From NCBI GenBank assembly GCA_029339505.1, contig JAQISU010000115.1, positions 6,223,501 through 6,287,500 on the forward strand: a DNA stretch of 64,000 nucleotides. Direction: 5' to 3'. This DNA is from Unio delphinus (lineage: Eukaryota; Mollusca; Bivalvia; Unionida; Unionidae). The notes beneath the pieces are model-generated. The model was not told the DNA's origin and did no database searches. It worked only from the letters and a program-made list of their open reading frames with translations. Shown here one piece after another: positions 26,258-40,449 of the stretch (the first letter of the stretch is position 1; every line of letters starts with the position of its first letter). Both the position numbers and the translations under genes were made by a program.

Positions 26258-26672
26258 ATGTATCCTGTCTACCGAGAAGTCGCTCGACAGAGAGGAAATG
26301 GTTTATTAGATATGTTGATATTTTTTATCAATGGTGACACGAGGACCACTCACATTGAAAGATGACGCCTTGACGCAAGGCAAAGAAATCTCCAAAATGT
26401 CATAATCGACAAACAAAATCCTTAGGAAGCATTCTTGAGAGCAGGCAAAAACGTCTTGCTTCAAACGGGTAAAGTTATATTTGGTTCGGCGACAAACACA
26501 GATTAATGCTCCGGACGCGGACAAGTCAGGCATGCACGCTTCCCTGACGCCAAAGTAAGGACAAGGCAGAAAGAGACGACGAAGACACCCCTTCAGAGGA
26601 ATTCACACTCATAAAGCAGGAAAGACCTAAACAAAGGAAGAAGCGTTGGAGACCTAGACGTTTTTGATTATT
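26258..26672 (+). pseudogene. Polinton pX-like basic protein relic
   Basis: Corresponds to 59920-60360. It begins at an ATG with MYPVYREVARQRGNGL, keeps the DKQNP.EAFLRAGKNVLLQTGK block and ends on the codons for DLDVFDY. Frame breaks occur within, including a small insertion near 26310-26330. Confidence 0.8.
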
Positions 26673-26705
26673 GCAAAATAACAGAGAAAAGAAAAGAAAG
26701 GAAAT

Positions 26706-27941
26706 GATGCACCGAGAGTCTTGCGCCAGCTAAAAGTCGGAACATGCCGCTTACAACGATGACGAACATGAGTCGAATTTCATCCCATTTCCTCTTTGTC
26801 GGCCTCGGCTCCCATGTAGTTGGAAGTCAACGGACAGCCCGAAGATTACATCAAGCAGATCAACAGTTACTTGAATTTGAAAATCAACGCGAATGATACG
26901 AATGGTAGCGATCTAGACGTCGATTAGGCAGTAACTTCCATTAGCGATTTCATGCATTTCTTTTCCAGCAAGGTTGATTTGTACTTGAACAAAAACTGGT
27001 CAGCAGCAGCATGGATACTTACCCTTATCGAGCGTACCTGGGAAATCTCTTGACGTACGGAAAAGAAACCAAAAACACCTGGATGCTTGCGTAGTATATA
27101 AGCCTGATACAGTGGGCAAGTTCGAGTAGGTGGCAGATACATAGTGCAATAATCAGGGATTAGACTAATCTGGAAGCCGAGGTTTTATATCTAAAGGACC
27201 GCTTGCATTTGGACATGTGGTTCCAAGAGAAGTATTTGCTGAACGGCGTGGAAATTTCTCTTAGACTCAATCGCAGTAGTGCCGCTTTCTTTTTGATGGC
27301 TGGTGCTGCCGATTACAACACCATCATTTGAGGATGCCAGACTATACGTGCCACTCGAGGAAGTGTTACCTAAAGTGGGAAACGATATCGGTCACACTTA
27401 GAGCAGAACGACCGCCAAGTATCCGATATGACGGGTGGAAATGAAAACCTTCACCATTGCCACCAGACTCAGATACAAGATTGAAGGTCATCTGTTTCAA
27501 TGAACGTTATCCAATCGAATAATCATAGGTATCTTTAGCAATGCAGCTTTCAAAGGAGTCCCCATTCAAAATCATTTCGAGTTTCAGCACTACGACGTGT
27601 CCAAGATGGAAGTCAGTCGCGATGTCATGACCTTTTGTACTAGTGTCAGGATGAATTATTTGAGGTCGTACTTATCTCTGTATGAAGCCACCGGGCAGCT
27701 AGCTACTATCCACTGCATTTCGTACGACGATTATGCAGCAGTTTACGCAGCGTGGGCTTTTGGTTTCACTCCAGACGAAGACAACGACGAGTGATATTTC
27801 CACACGATATAATACAGTTATAGTCTTGTGGAACTTCAGTTTTCTAAAGCCGTACCTGACACCTTGAATGTCATTCAGTATGCCGAATTCAATAATACAG
27901 TAGAAATCAATAGTTTGAGACAAGTCAGTATAGACTATTGA
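26706..27941 (+). pseudogene. Polinton major capsid protein relic
   Basis: Runs from MMHRESCA to the end of the capsid frame (near TTGAGACAAGTC...GACTAT), parallel to 60388-61728. The longest open stretch, 27597-27794, holds MSKMEVSRDVMTF, then LRSYLSLYEATGQL and SYDDYAA. Frameshifts, nonsense codons and short deletions are spread along it. Confidence 0.85.
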
Positions 27942-27974
27942 AAACTATCAAAGACTCCTATCTCTCGTCGACTG

Positions 27975-28070
27975 GAAATGGAATGGGAGGATACAGTGGA
28001 AGCAGAACACCAAAACAAAGATGAATGTGACATAACGATGAGGTCCAGAACAAGGACGACACTAGCTGGC
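27975..28070 (+). pseudogene. relic of the Polinton small Cys-motif protein (N-terminus)
   Basis: Only the start around MEWEDTVEAEHQNKDE matches the N-terminal region of the gene at 61734-62234 (MEWEVTEKA). The rest is missing or too decayed to read. Confidence 0.55.
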
Positions 28071-28099
28071 CAGAAGAAGAATAACACTTAGTCTCATGT

Positions 28100-29300
28100 T
28101 TTGTTGAACATACTTGTTTAATAACTGCAAGGACAAAATACGGATTTGATATAGAAATATTGCTATGGATGTCGGCTGAAGTACATCAAATTCGCGCTTT
28201 GGTACGACAAAACATGCAAGAGAAATAAAATACCGCACCAAGGGCAGCCATTCAACTAACAGATACAAATATAACGATAACAACAACACCAGTAATTAAC
28301 ACGGTCTCAAAAGAACACAAGCACAACTTTACAAAACAAAGCTAATACATCAAAAGCAGTCTCCGCAGCCACAGGAGCCACTGGGACCTCAGAAACTATA
28401 TCCACTAAAGGAAAAGAGCAAACGAAAAAAATTTAAGAATCTTTGCTTTTTCCTGCAGACAGTTTAGGTATTCCAGAGCAAGATATACAATCATCTCATC
28501 CGAGTCGGTCACAAAAATAATAAAAAGAACAACCATAACAACAACAAAGATAAAATGCTCGGCCTACAGCTAACAAAATGAGATAATAAATTACAATTTG
28601 TTCCAAGCAAAATAAATTTCATTGAAGATTAAAGATGGGTGATGTACAAATATGAAAAGACAAAACCACAAGGGAAATTCAATCTGCCACGAGATGAACA
28701 AATTTGACGTGCGGAATAAAACCTTCACTACCTTGAATATGAACTTCACCTGTCATCAATACCACGTTTGGTACTAATAGCCAACGAAATTATTAAGATA
28801 CACAGCATGGAACTACCGAACTTTTGGACACCAATTGATAACGAGCACATGGCCCTTGGTGATATCATCTGCCCAGATATCATCGAAACAGAGACAGAAG
28901 CCAGACGGAAGTTCACGCCGCCCAAACATCTGAGGAGATTTCTGTTTCCAGAAGAAGATTAACCTCAGTCCTTTTCAAGGCTAACAAATCATTGCATTTT
29001 TGTAAGAGATTTTATTTTGGCTTGAAATATCGACTTGATAATACTGTTGATTGCCTAATACGATCCTTGGTTCAGCGTTTCAAATTAAAACCAGAATTTT
29101 CTTAACTCGACAATTAAAATTTATATTGGTCTCTTAGACCTATCGTTTTGGTATAAAAAGTTATATGCACACTAATTGCTATCAAAATTTCAAAGTGCAT
29201 TACTGCGTTGAGTGATGTGGATCTATTCCGCCCCTCTAGAATAAATCAATCAGCCCCAGGTGGGGGCATTAACCAGTCGTACATGTCGAAACGACTTAAC
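28100..29300. other. unassigned interval with one short open frame
   Basis: Mostly A-rich sequence. The plus-strand frame 28768-28962 (64 residues, starting MVLIANEIIKIHSM and ending LRRFLFPEED) looks more protein-like than its surroundings, but I recognise no family. It may be a further piece of the decayed Polinton or of another element. Confidence 0.35.
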
Positions 29301-29532
29301 TTTAACTCCGTCAGTCAGTCTGACCATCCTTCCCGTGTGTGGATAATATAGTGTGTGTATGTATACATTCTTGTACATTAGTCTGGATGGTAGAGACCGT
29401 GTATGTATGAATTCGCGTACGTTTGTGTGGCCAGTATATTTGTTGCTTGTTTAATCTCCTTACCGATTGTGGATATTTATTTTGGATTTGTTTTGTCTCC
29501 TTCCCGGGTGTGGATAGTATATTTGGGGTTTC

Positions 29533-30412
29533 CATCCGGATTCACAATAGAACACTTTTGGCTATGACATAAATACAATGTTTAATAACGAATGACTTGA
29601 TGGGCAATTAACTATGAATACGTGCGTGTATATTTAATCCAAATAGTTCACGGTGAGTTCACAATAAAACGATGGATAACGTTTGCTCAGCTAGTAAACA
29701 ATGTAGAATTGTACTCTTGTAGTAAAATGATTTCCCTACGATAGTGAAATTATGCAAACAAAAGAGGGACAGCTATGCAACTTATCTTTATAGAGTCCTG
29801 AAAGATACAATGGGTTTTATGAACCCCAAAATTAGCCCACAGCTACAAGATTATATGTAAGGAGATACACTCCGCCATCAGCACACTTTATTTCAGCTCC
29901 ACGGCTGCTACAGTTCAGATTTACTACTCCTACGGTTAATTCACGTGGTTAACTTTACAGATTACACCACTTAGAACTTAGAACGCTCGAGTCACTATGG
30001 TTGCTTCAGACACCCTAGACACCTTTGACACTCCAAACCCTCTGGACGTTCCAGATGTTCAATTCAGCTCCACACTATTCGGACACTTCTGACACTAGAC
30101 AGCTCTATACACTCCGGACAGCTCTACAGCTGAAGATGTGCAAAACCTTTTAGCAGACCCGCTCATTGACAAGAAAATCTGTAACGTAAAGAGCATTAAC
30201 ACGATGAGGTATTTATACCCAGATATCGGCTGTGCACCGGAAACATTCGGTTCTTCAAACGCACTACGCACGTGCGGCATATGCTGGACCAAACTCACTA
30301 TTTTGAAATACAACACAATATACATTAATCACTCTCGGGTATCGTTGTACACAAAAATAAAAGTCTGCTACATGTATTTAAATAATAAAAGGATTTATAC
30401 CATTCCGTGACA
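29533..30412 (-). mobile_element. 3' LTR of the Gypsy relic
   Basis: On the minus strand the LTR starts TGTCACGG at 30412, directly after a polypurine tract. It is homologous along its length to the solo LTR at 43582-44825, sharing for example the GGACAGCTCTA-type blocks and the stretch near CACACTTTA...TACACTCCG. The lower boundary is where the two copies stop matching, near ATTGTGAATCCGG. Confidence 0.8.
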
Positions 30413-30426
30413 ATACCTCCGCCCTT
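30413..30426 (-). promoter_or_regulatory. polypurine tract of the Gypsy relic
   Basis: The minus strand reads AAGGGCGGAGGTAT immediately before the LTR start. This is the usual position of the plus-strand primer in LTR retrotransposons. Confidence 0.7.
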
Positions 30427-30599
30427 ACAAAATGTGTTAACACTTTTAGAAAATCAGGGAATGGGAATGGGAATATAAACAAATCTTATATTCAATTTTG
30501 GAAAACTGAACGAAACTGATCTGCTAATTACATACTAATTAACATAATCAGCACCCACATTTTCTGATCCTTGAATCGCCTCGATTCGGAAACTATACG

Positions 30600-32190
30600 G
30601 TTGCAAAGACATCACACACATAGCATGAATCTTGCGTTAGCGTTTAAAAGCGGTCGATGGTCCATTTGTATGGTAAATTCCCTCCCAAATAAGTACGCAT
30701 GAAATTTTCCTACCCCCAATACTAAGTCTGGGCACTCCTTCTCAATCACGGAGTAGTTTTGTTCCTTAGAAAGCAATTTCCTACTTGCAGAAGCAATGGG
30801 CAATTTCATCCCCTCTTGCTCCTGTAGTAAAATAGATCCATGATCCTTATCATAATGCATCGGTCCTCAGCACAAACGTTGTGTTCAAATTTGGCAACTT
30901 TAAGATTGGTGCACTTACCAGTTTCTGTTTTAAAAGTGTTAAATGCTTTTCCCTGTCACACACCCAGAGAACTTTATTTGGTTTCACTTTCCTAGTCAAG
31001 TCTGGTAATGGCTTGCACAACTGGGGACAAATTGCATGTAAAACCCAATAAAACCTAGGAAAGATACTATCTTTTTTTTTTAAAAAATTTAGTTTCTGGT
31101 CTAGGTGCATCTCTGATTGCTCCTTTTTTTATCTGGATGTGTTTTCAACTGGCCTAGTCCATTGACAAGATGTCCCAAACAGTCTAGGATAAAATACCCT
31201 GTATAACATTTTGTTGGTCTTAGCTGTAAGATTTTGCAGTGTGAAGGCTTTCGAACAGATCCCGTAAAACCTTAACATGTTCATCCCATTTATGTGTATA
31301 AACAAAGATATCTACCACACTGTCGACGTTTCCATACGGTTTTACAGCTTACGCATGAGACAAAATCATAATGGAATGGTTTTGACTAAACTGAAAGGCA
31401 TAATTTTAAATTGATAAAGACCTTTGGGAGTCGCGAATGCCGTTAACTCGCGGAAATTATCAGCGATTGGTATCTGCCAATATCCTATGGTAAGGTCTAA
31501 TTTGGAAATATATTTATGACCTGCCAACGTTGAAAATAAAGTTTCCACGTCTGCATTGGTTCTGCGTTGAACATGTTGATTTTCTGCAATTGCCGAAAGT
31601 CAACTCAAAAACGGTGTGTCCCGTCTTTCCTTCTGAACAACACAATTGGGGACGTGTACGGGGAACTGGAAGGTACGATTACTTCCTGGTCTAACATTTC
31701 CCCACTTCGTCGTTGATTGTTTTCCGCGCATTAAATGCTATTGGATATATTTTAAAATGATCAGCTCTGAGGTGTTCAATTTGATCTTGTGTTGCACCAA
31801 TACAGTAAGGCCTTGTTTGTCTGCAAACACGTCTGGGTATTGGGACAAAACCTACGAGATCTGCGTAAGCTGACACTCGGATAAATCAGGGCATACATCG
31901 ATCTGCTCTATACCTTCTGTTCCTCCATTAATGCACTTGTGTAATGGAGATGAATTCCAATTCGTCACAAGACCAATTCTCTATCACTGCTACACATAAT
32001 ACATTCAAGACATCTTCAACGATTGTCTGTCTAGGTCTTTCTACGTCGAGTTTAAGCATATTGGCGTGAAATATATCGGACTTACCTTCTACGTGAATAG
32101 TGTAGTCCATCTCCCCTTTCACCTGTTTGACTTCGTATGACCCTTTCCATTGGACCATCAGCTTAGTTTTAATCGTTGGGAGAAGCACAA
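30600..32190 (-). mobile_element. Gypsy-type retrotransposon relic with integrase before RT
   Basis: Reading down the minus strand, 32188-31928 encodes an integrase C-terminal domain (LMVQWKGSYEVKQVKGEMDY, then FHANMLK). Next come the segment before RT (VLSQYPDVFADKQGLT), RT (SKLDLTIGYWQIPIAD, then TAFATPKGLYQFKIMPF at 31548-31366) and RNase H (ASRKLLSKEQNYSVIEKE, then FTIQMDHRPLL at 30860-30612). Stops and frameshifts abound. Ordinary Ty3/Gypsy elements place integrase after RNase H; here it comes first, as described for Gmr1-like elements. No 5' LTR is seen. Confidence 0.82.
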
Positions 32191-32429
32191 ACAGTTGACT
32201 GCCAACATCAAAGTTTTTACAACGCGTTCCTTAGCTGTAGTACTTCGCGTTCATTTTGTAGCAACACAGACTTGAACCGGATATCAATATCGTGTCTCGT
32301 AGGTTGGCTGTTTGTCGTTTTGTCCACACGAAATTTATGTCGTTGTATCGTGTTGATAATTTCGACATCCAAATGACATGATAACTACCAATTGGATGAA
32401 ACCTTTTTATTTTAAATTCATTCATGTAA

Positions 32430-34450
<2,021 letters not shown>

Positions 34451-34451
34451 C

Positions 34452-36203
34452 TTACAAAATGGCACTTGGTCTTTCCATTGCGGACTGTGATGTCTCGTCA
34501 CCGGAAGCTCCATAAAAAAATGGATCGTATCCCGTTTCGCTATCGACGTACTTAAGAAGAAGAATTTGTCTCCGAGACCTTAATTTCTTACACTTTACAA
34601 TTACGGCAGTAGCCACAAAGACGCAAAACAGAGTGGCTGTAACAGATATGACAACAACCACAGCGCTATTCATATCTCCTTTGGACACATCTTTATCGTT
34701 GTTTATAGTTCTAGGATCTTTAGAATTCTCAGCTATACTCAGATTGAACAAGCCAATGTTGATGCTTTTCCATGTGGCTCCATCGGGCGATATAATGACA
34801 GAATCGTTCCGCGTCACTTCCTGTGGTGATGGCATAAAAGGAGGTCGTTGAATCTTAGGAAGACCCATACCCGACAAGGCACCCATCTTGACACAATAAT
34901 TGATCTCGCAGCCGTTGTCCACCACGGCCAGATGCTGACTGTATCCCTTTGGACATTCATGGGGCCAGGACGCTGCACCTGATTGTCTCATGAATTTTGT
35001 CAAGGTTAGCATGCCATTCGCTTGGAGTCCTTTTGATTCTCTTTCGTTAAGTACAAGCGGGTTTCCAGATTTACAGCTGTAAAAGCCTGCAAAGGGGACA
35101 GAGTAGCGATATCCTAGCTCGTAATCATCGCTGACGCAAATGGTAAGATCATTCAGAAGACGTAAGGAGTAGAATTCTGACGGACAACTCTTTGCTTGAG
35201 TCAGAGGGTTGATAGTGCTGCCAGTGAAAACTCCGCCAAAAAGAAATCCTGACTGCTGATGCACCTTCCCCTTAGCAACACACCAATAAGCCTGGTAGAC
35301 CGCATTGCTGTAGTAAGTTTTGTCGTTACAGCAATGGAAAAATAACCAACATCTGTAGCACTCGTGTCTGCTCATGGAAGCAGAGTCTGAACCTTCATGA
35401 AGTAGAACTGCTTCATAACCAGGCGGACAAGTGTAAGCTCCCGTAATAGGATTCTTTTGTGTTCTCTGTGCGCAGAGGTCGGTGTAGCCCCATCCTGAGC
35501 ACGTCTGATACACGCCTCCAAACGTATAGTTGGTCAGAGGAGGTTTGCAGGTACCGTCATCCACATTGGCCTGGAAGCTGAAGTTGGGTGAATCCATGGC
35601 AGTGCACCCGCGGTAAGTATTGTGCTCGTAATACTGCTGTACCGCATCCTGGACGAAATTATACATCTGGAAGACAGTGGATTCGGGGATCTCGGTTAGA
35701 ACATCAGGAGTGATGACGTAATAAATTGGATCTCCAGAGCGATCCATCGCTACCAAGTTATTATCCAAACCAGCGCTCCATTCATTAACTGAGTAGTTAT
35801 TCGGTCTAAATATCGGGCCTCCGAACGTTTGGATTTTAGAATGAGCTCTTTTCTTGGCATACGACTCAATCATTGACTTAGATGCTGTCTGTGAATAGCT
35901 AGCGCCAAAGTTGAAGACACTGAAGAATGATGCACTAGCGGAAACTAGGAGTGAGTTCTTCTCTGAGGAAGATTGGCTGATGAACGTAGAATATAATTGA
36001 TCCAACTGTTCCAAAGCTGCCCCAACATCTACACTCCTGATAACATGAGTTCCAAAGTCTCGAATCAGTAGCTGACTTTCGTAGCGCGCCATGGTGGTTC
36101 GATTCATCTCCAAGTGTGCCGCAATCCGCCTCAGTCTGGCACGAAATCCCGGATGCAGAAGAGAATCAGGTTCAGAGATAGCTGTGTACCGGATATATCT
36201 GGC
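34452..36203 (-). CDS. MPEG1/perforin-2-like protein copy B, exon 2
   Basis: Macrophage-expressed gene 1 (perforin-2) proteins are membrane-anchored MACPF pore formers that kill phagocytosed bacteria. This exon starts after a TTTTCAG acceptor (first base 36203) in phase 0 and gives 583 residues, so with exon 1 the protein is 751 residues, near the usual MPEG1 size. It carries the MACPF signature Y-x6-FGTH (about residues 209-221 of the joined protein). The Cys-rich lumenal domain follows (SPNFSFQANVDDGTCKPPL, CYRCWLFFHCCND). Near residues 680-702 is a hydrophobic segment (VVVVISVTATLFCVFVATAV), then a basic start to a roughly 48-residue cytoplasmic tail (KCKKLRSRRQ). No stop or frameshift is seen. 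Membership of the family is secure; the antibacterial role is known for the family and inferred here. Confidence 0.93.
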   Translation of the reverse strand, partial: ARYIRYTAISEPDSLLHPGFRARLRRIAAHLEMNRTTMARYESQLLIRDFGTHVIRSVDVGAALEQLDQLYSTFISQSSSEKNSLLVSASASFFSVFNFGASYSQTASKSMIESYAKKRAHSKIQTFGGPIFRPNNYSVNEWSAGLDNNLVAMDRSGDPIYYVITPDVLTEIPESTVFQMYNFVQDAVQQYYEHNTYRGCTAMDSPNFSFQANVDDGTCKPPLTNYTFGGVYQTCSGWGYTDLCAQRTQKNPITGAYTCPPGYEAVLLHEGSDSASMSRHECYRCWLFFHCCNDKTYYSNAVYQAYWCVAKGKVHQQSGFLFGGVFTGSTINPLTQAKSCPSEFYSLRLLNDLTICVSDDYELGYRYSVPFAGFYSCKSGNPLVLNERESKGLQANGMLTLTKFMRQSGAASWPHECPKGYSQHLAVVDNGCEINYCVKMGALSGMGLPKIQRPPFMPSPQEVTRNDSVIISPDGATWKSINIGLFNLSIAENSKDPRTINNDKDVSKGDMNSAVVVVISVTATLFCVFVATAVIVKCKKLRSRRQILLLKYVDSETGYDPFFYGASGDETSQSAMERPSAIL

Positions 36204-37323
36204 CTGAAAAGATGGTAAAGGAAACAGTCAATTATCGAAGAATCATCTTCAAATAGTGCGGAAGAAGAAAACATAATATTGTTCAAATATACTAGATGTT
36301 TACTCGAAGAAGCAAATTCATTAAAGTTGTATCCCATTCTCACTGCTGTGACGTCACCACAGTTTATAGGTTTTGTAAAGACGTGCAACGTAATCGCATG
36401 GTTTATATCTCTAAGTGCATTAGGTGCAAGCATACAACCTTAACAGTTACACGTGAAAAGCCAGAAAATAGATACACCAATGTTCACCTTTTAACCCTGA
36501 GAAATAGACATGAAACAAAATATTTAGCTGGATGACAATATGGCATTCGTTTAGGGAATAATTATATATAATCAAAGAAGAAGCAGAGAGTAATGAAGAT
36601 TTATGGAAGCGAGTATAAGGTTTTCGTCATTTTCGTCGTCTTTGCTTGAACTAATACAGACACATTGTCAAACTATAACTACTTGATACGGTAAACAATT
36701 TTGTTGTAATACATAGCTTCTTACTATGTAGGTTGTTGTGCTTATACTGCATGAATTCGTTGATACCATTGTCCATGAACAGAAATTCAAAGTCATTTTC
36801 CTACCCTTGGCACACAGGTCCATTGGGAAATTGAGCTAAATATTCGTATAACTTTTTTAAATTAAGGTTATTGTTGCAATTTGAAGAAAACATTGATCTT
36901 GTGAAAGCATGCCTACTCCTGGAGGCGTTAAGACGACCGTGTTTCTTTTCGTGTAAAATTGTTAAAAAAAAGCTCTAAAAATATTGGGGAAAAAAAATCG
37001 GTCCTTTTAATGCTGAGTGTCAGTACCATTGTTAAGAGTCGTTCAATCCCTCGACCACCCTCATCAAAACAAGCCTTTTATCCCAAGCCAAGAGTGCATA
37101 CTAAACAAATCGAGCTGTATTCCTGACAGTTATAGACTAATTTAAAATAAGACCGAAATTTGTTTGTAGAATCAATCGAACTTAAAGATCCATTCACGAC
37201 AAGAAAAACCTGACTGGAAATTATTCTTAAATTGACTTTTGTAAATTGTTTTAAAGTGCATGGCAGCGTTAACACCAAACAGATGCCTGAACAACCAAGA
37301 GAAACAACATTAGCTTTTATACC

Positions 37324-38128
37324 TGTTACGTATATTTGATATAAGTCATATATATTTATTTTTATTTTTGTTTGTTTGTCAGATTCAAATTTGACATTTT
37401 AAGTTAAGTTTCATTCATTTGGGGGGGACCTGTACTTTACGGAATAAACACCAGGTGTTGACCTCATTTCTGACATGGCTTCAGAGTTGTAAACAAGCAT
37501 TTAAAATGACTGGTTGGTTCCAAGGACATTATGGAGTTTTATATAAAAATCTTTCTATTTTTAGTTGGGTCATACGGTTTTTAAGTGATTTCTTGAACGT
37601 AAATTTGTTCTGAGAGATTCTAGAAGATCGTAACCCCTTTCTTGTTTACGTAAAAACAGGTATATAAACTATGTTTGGGAGCGAGCTATTCGGTAGAAGT
37701 TGGGTTTTTAGAATATTAAGTTGTGTCTTTTTGAGTTATTATAAATTACCTTGTACTGGAAATTATGTCAATTCGTTTGGATCAAGAGGAATTATTTTGT
37801 TATTTATCTGGAAAAGAATTGGGCTCATAGATTTTTATTAACAAGAACTGACTTCATCAAGTGACATCGCCTTCCATATTGGATACTTGGCTTGGATTCG
37901 AACTTAGAATTATTTGGACATTTTATTACGAGGACTTTTGCAATTTCTCTAGTGGATAATATTTTGAATTATTTTTGGATTAATTTTGGAATTGATTCTT
38001 AAAACCGTAAGTTTACTTTTTTATTTTCTGGAAAATATTTTTGCTCAATAAATTGTTTATTACGTTTTACAAGCTTGTTATCTTCACTCTTTCTATGTTA
38101 CTGTTTATTCGAGCTTAAGCACGTAACA
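37324..38128 (+). mobile_element. solo LTR in the intron of copy B
   Basis: The 805-bp segment begins TGTTACG and ends CGTAACA, flanked by ATACC and GTACC, a possible 5-bp target duplication with one mismatch. It holds a TATA-like GGTATATAAAC (near 37659) and AATAAA-type signals near its 3' side. The inverted relative at 23566-24580 confirms the element boundaries. No internal retrotransposon sequence remains. Confidence 0.75.
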
Positions 38129-38345
38129 GTACCTATAAATAAGAACAGTACATATAATAATACCCGAAAAATGCAGTTTTATCCTCCAGCACAGATGACA
38201 TCTTAAGGGTAGTGAACAATGAAATTACTATTAATAACTGCTAATTTCCATCCCGGATGTGTAACGATTACTCAGATTTGCAAAGAATGGTGTAAGTTTT
38301 CCCGCAGATTCCTGCTAAGGTTTTGGTTATTCAATCCTCTTTCGT

Positions 38346-38346
38346 G

Positions 38347-38388
<42 letters not shown>
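38346..38388. repeat. (CA)n microsatellite
   Basis: About 43 bp of CA units, some 20 bp from the exon 1 donor of copy B. Confidence 0.95.
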
Positions 38389-38389
<1 letters not shown>

Positions 38390-38409
38390 TACATAAATTC
38401 AAAACATAC

Positions 38410-38913
38410 CTGTATCCTAATAGTAGCAGCTTTTTCCATGTATTGTTTCTCCTTCACACTTTCAAACTCGTATGAAAAATGACCACTTATACCGACGTGA
38501 GTTGTTTTGAGACCAGCGTCAACATTGATTGACCTTGATAAAGTTGACGTATAGTTATTCCAATGAAGGAACAACTCCGCGAACGTTTCAACTTCACTGC
38601 TTTTCATTGGCACCATTGTTATGCCATCTGGGATTAAATAAAGTCCGTCATCTGTTAACTTGCATTTGGTGTAATTGACGTTTAAAACGCTTCCCATCTC
38701 TTTGTTTATGAGATTATCCCAGCCTTCTCCTGGGAGAGTCTCAAACCTGAGAACCTGCTTATCGGTGGCTCGAGCGCACAACCTGGGATCCCCAGGAAGC
38801 AAGACTTGTCCGCTATAGTTTCCAGAGTTACTTTCGCATGTGCGGATTCGTAGAAACACCATACTAATGGTGAGCAAAATTGATCGCATTTTGAAACATG
38901 CAAGCCTACTCAT
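38410..38913 (-). CDS. MPEG1/perforin-2-like protein copy B, exon 1
   Basis: ATG at 38913, 168 codons, donor after 38410. A hydrophobic signal-type stretch lies near the N-terminus (MRSILLTISMVFLRI, with a possible alternative start at Met 9, 38889). Conserved N-terminal MACPF elements follow: VLLPGDPRLC, FETLPGEGWDNL, DDGLYLIPDG, STLSRSINVDAGL. The last codons (ATA CAG) join in phase with GCC AGA of exon 2. All parallel residues are found in copy A exon 1, so both genes come from one duplication. I see no clear TATA box or kB site just upstream. Confidence 0.92.
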
Positions 38914-40200
38914 CGCTGAAATGATGGTAGACTAAATGAGACAGTGAACAAGATAGTCAGCACTATTTTATTGCTAAAAGCGTCCTTGTTTTGTTTCGAA
39001 TCCACACACGAATCACAAGGAAATACATAATACAAACGGAAATTTATTATGAAATGCTCTTTCGCTTTTAACTCGTGTTTACTTGTTAGATCGCGTTTGT
39101 TCATCACAAATCGTCAATCAGAACAATATCTTTCTGAAAATTGAAACAATTGACACAGTATTCAAGTTTAATAATCTGTGCCGGAAAATAAATAACTATA
39201 TAACACAAGAAGAATTTAATTTTTTCTGTGTTTGGTCAAGTTATTGAAAGAACGTGCTGCCCTTATGTCAAGCAACGATGAAGTGACACTGTCGAATTTA
39301 TCACATTACTTGTGTAAATCATTTGTTTTGTTTCTTTTATTTCAATTGGAATGCATTTGCGAATCAGGGCTCCATTACGTGGGGTATTAGGACAGTAACG
39401 GGTTGACATAATTCAACCACTGAAAGCACTTGAATATTTTTTTAGTTTTTAGTTCTTTCTTTTGTAATATTGCCTACCTCACTTAATTCAATTATCACAT
39501 AGCCTACGTGTTAGTTTTAATACAAGATATGTTTGTAACCAATAGTAACAATAAACCTATGTTTTGTCATTTTCTTTTCTTCAAGAATTTTAATTTTCGT
39601 ATTTCTAGCATATGTAGGAATAGGAAAGAAAGCAAAGACATCCCTTATTTCTTCGTACAGAAAAAATGATTTTTTAAGAAGTTATATACCTGAAGATCAG
39701 TTGTTGAAACCAATAACTGGACTAGCTACCATCCAGTTTATCATCATCATCATCATCATCATCATCATCTTCTTCTTCTTCTTCTTCTTCTTCTTCTTCT
39801 TCTTCTTCTTCTTCTTCTTCTTCTTCTTCTTTTGTTTACTGCTCGGCATTTCTAAAAAATACTTGCTACAGATAATATATGTAATAGCACCATATAAGGA
39901 TGTGGGTGTCAAAACGGGAGGGAGGGAGTGTCTGTGCAGGAGGCTAAGGTTACATCTATTTATATAAATACTGCAAGGAAGAATCTTGCTAATACAATTC
40001 AGGGTATGAATGAATGCTGAGAAGATTGTTTGACTGTTTGTTACTTGTTTCATTTTATCTTCTCCGTAGTTTCTTGATTTGTTTACATACTTGATCAAAT
40101 TTTGTCTTTCATTTCACTGGGGAGTAAAATCAAAAGCAACAGCGGGCAAAGGTATTTGTACTTGAACGCAAAAGAAACTAGCGCTGGATTAAGAAGAAAA
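38914..40200. other. non-coding interval with ATC/TTC tracts
   Basis: The 5' flank of MPEG1-like copy B and beyond. It includes a compound (ATC)n(TTC)n tract at about 39740-39831, which produces artefactual poly-Lys or poly-Phe frames. No gene is recognised. Confidence 0.5.
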
Positions 40201-40214
40201 TTTCCAATCACCAA

Positions 40215-40216
40215 TC

Positions 40217-40281
<65 letters not shown>
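40215..40281. repeat. (AT)n(GT)n microsatellite
   Basis: A short AT run followed by a GT tract. Confidence 0.95.
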
Positions 40282-40283
<2 letters not shown>

Positions 40284-40449
40284 CAACGTTGTTTTGACAA
40301 TAATTCAGTTATATCGCTTCAATGTCTGCAGCGTGACAGTTTATTGTGATGAGTAGCACTGGGTCATCATGCACCAGATATATAGTATCATGTCCCACCC
40401 AGTCACAATAACCGGACACCAATCCGATTAGTCTTAGCAGTAACATATT

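Larger units (their letters stand above)
25600..28070 (+). mobile_element. decayed Polinton/Maverick relic (capsid gene block)
   Basis: Four consecutive genes of the intact element at 58.9-62.2 kb are recognisable in the same order and orientation: penton-like protein, pX-like basic protein, major capsid protein and the start of the small Cys-motif protein. All carry frameshifts, stops and deletions. Polymerase, ATPase, integrase and protease are not seen. Similarity to the intact element stays high in places, for example GTGGAGTACAACGTGGT near 25997, so it belongs to the same lineage. Confidence 0.85.
36204..38409 (-). other. intron of MPEG1-like copy B
   Basis: A GT-AG intron: the donor reads CAG|GTATGT at 38410/38409 and the acceptor TTTTCAG|GCC at 36204/36203. 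It contains the solo LTR at 37324-38128 and a CA microsatellite at 38346-38388. No gene is seen in the rest. Copy A has an intron at the same codon boundary, so the intron predates the duplication. Confidence 0.88.
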
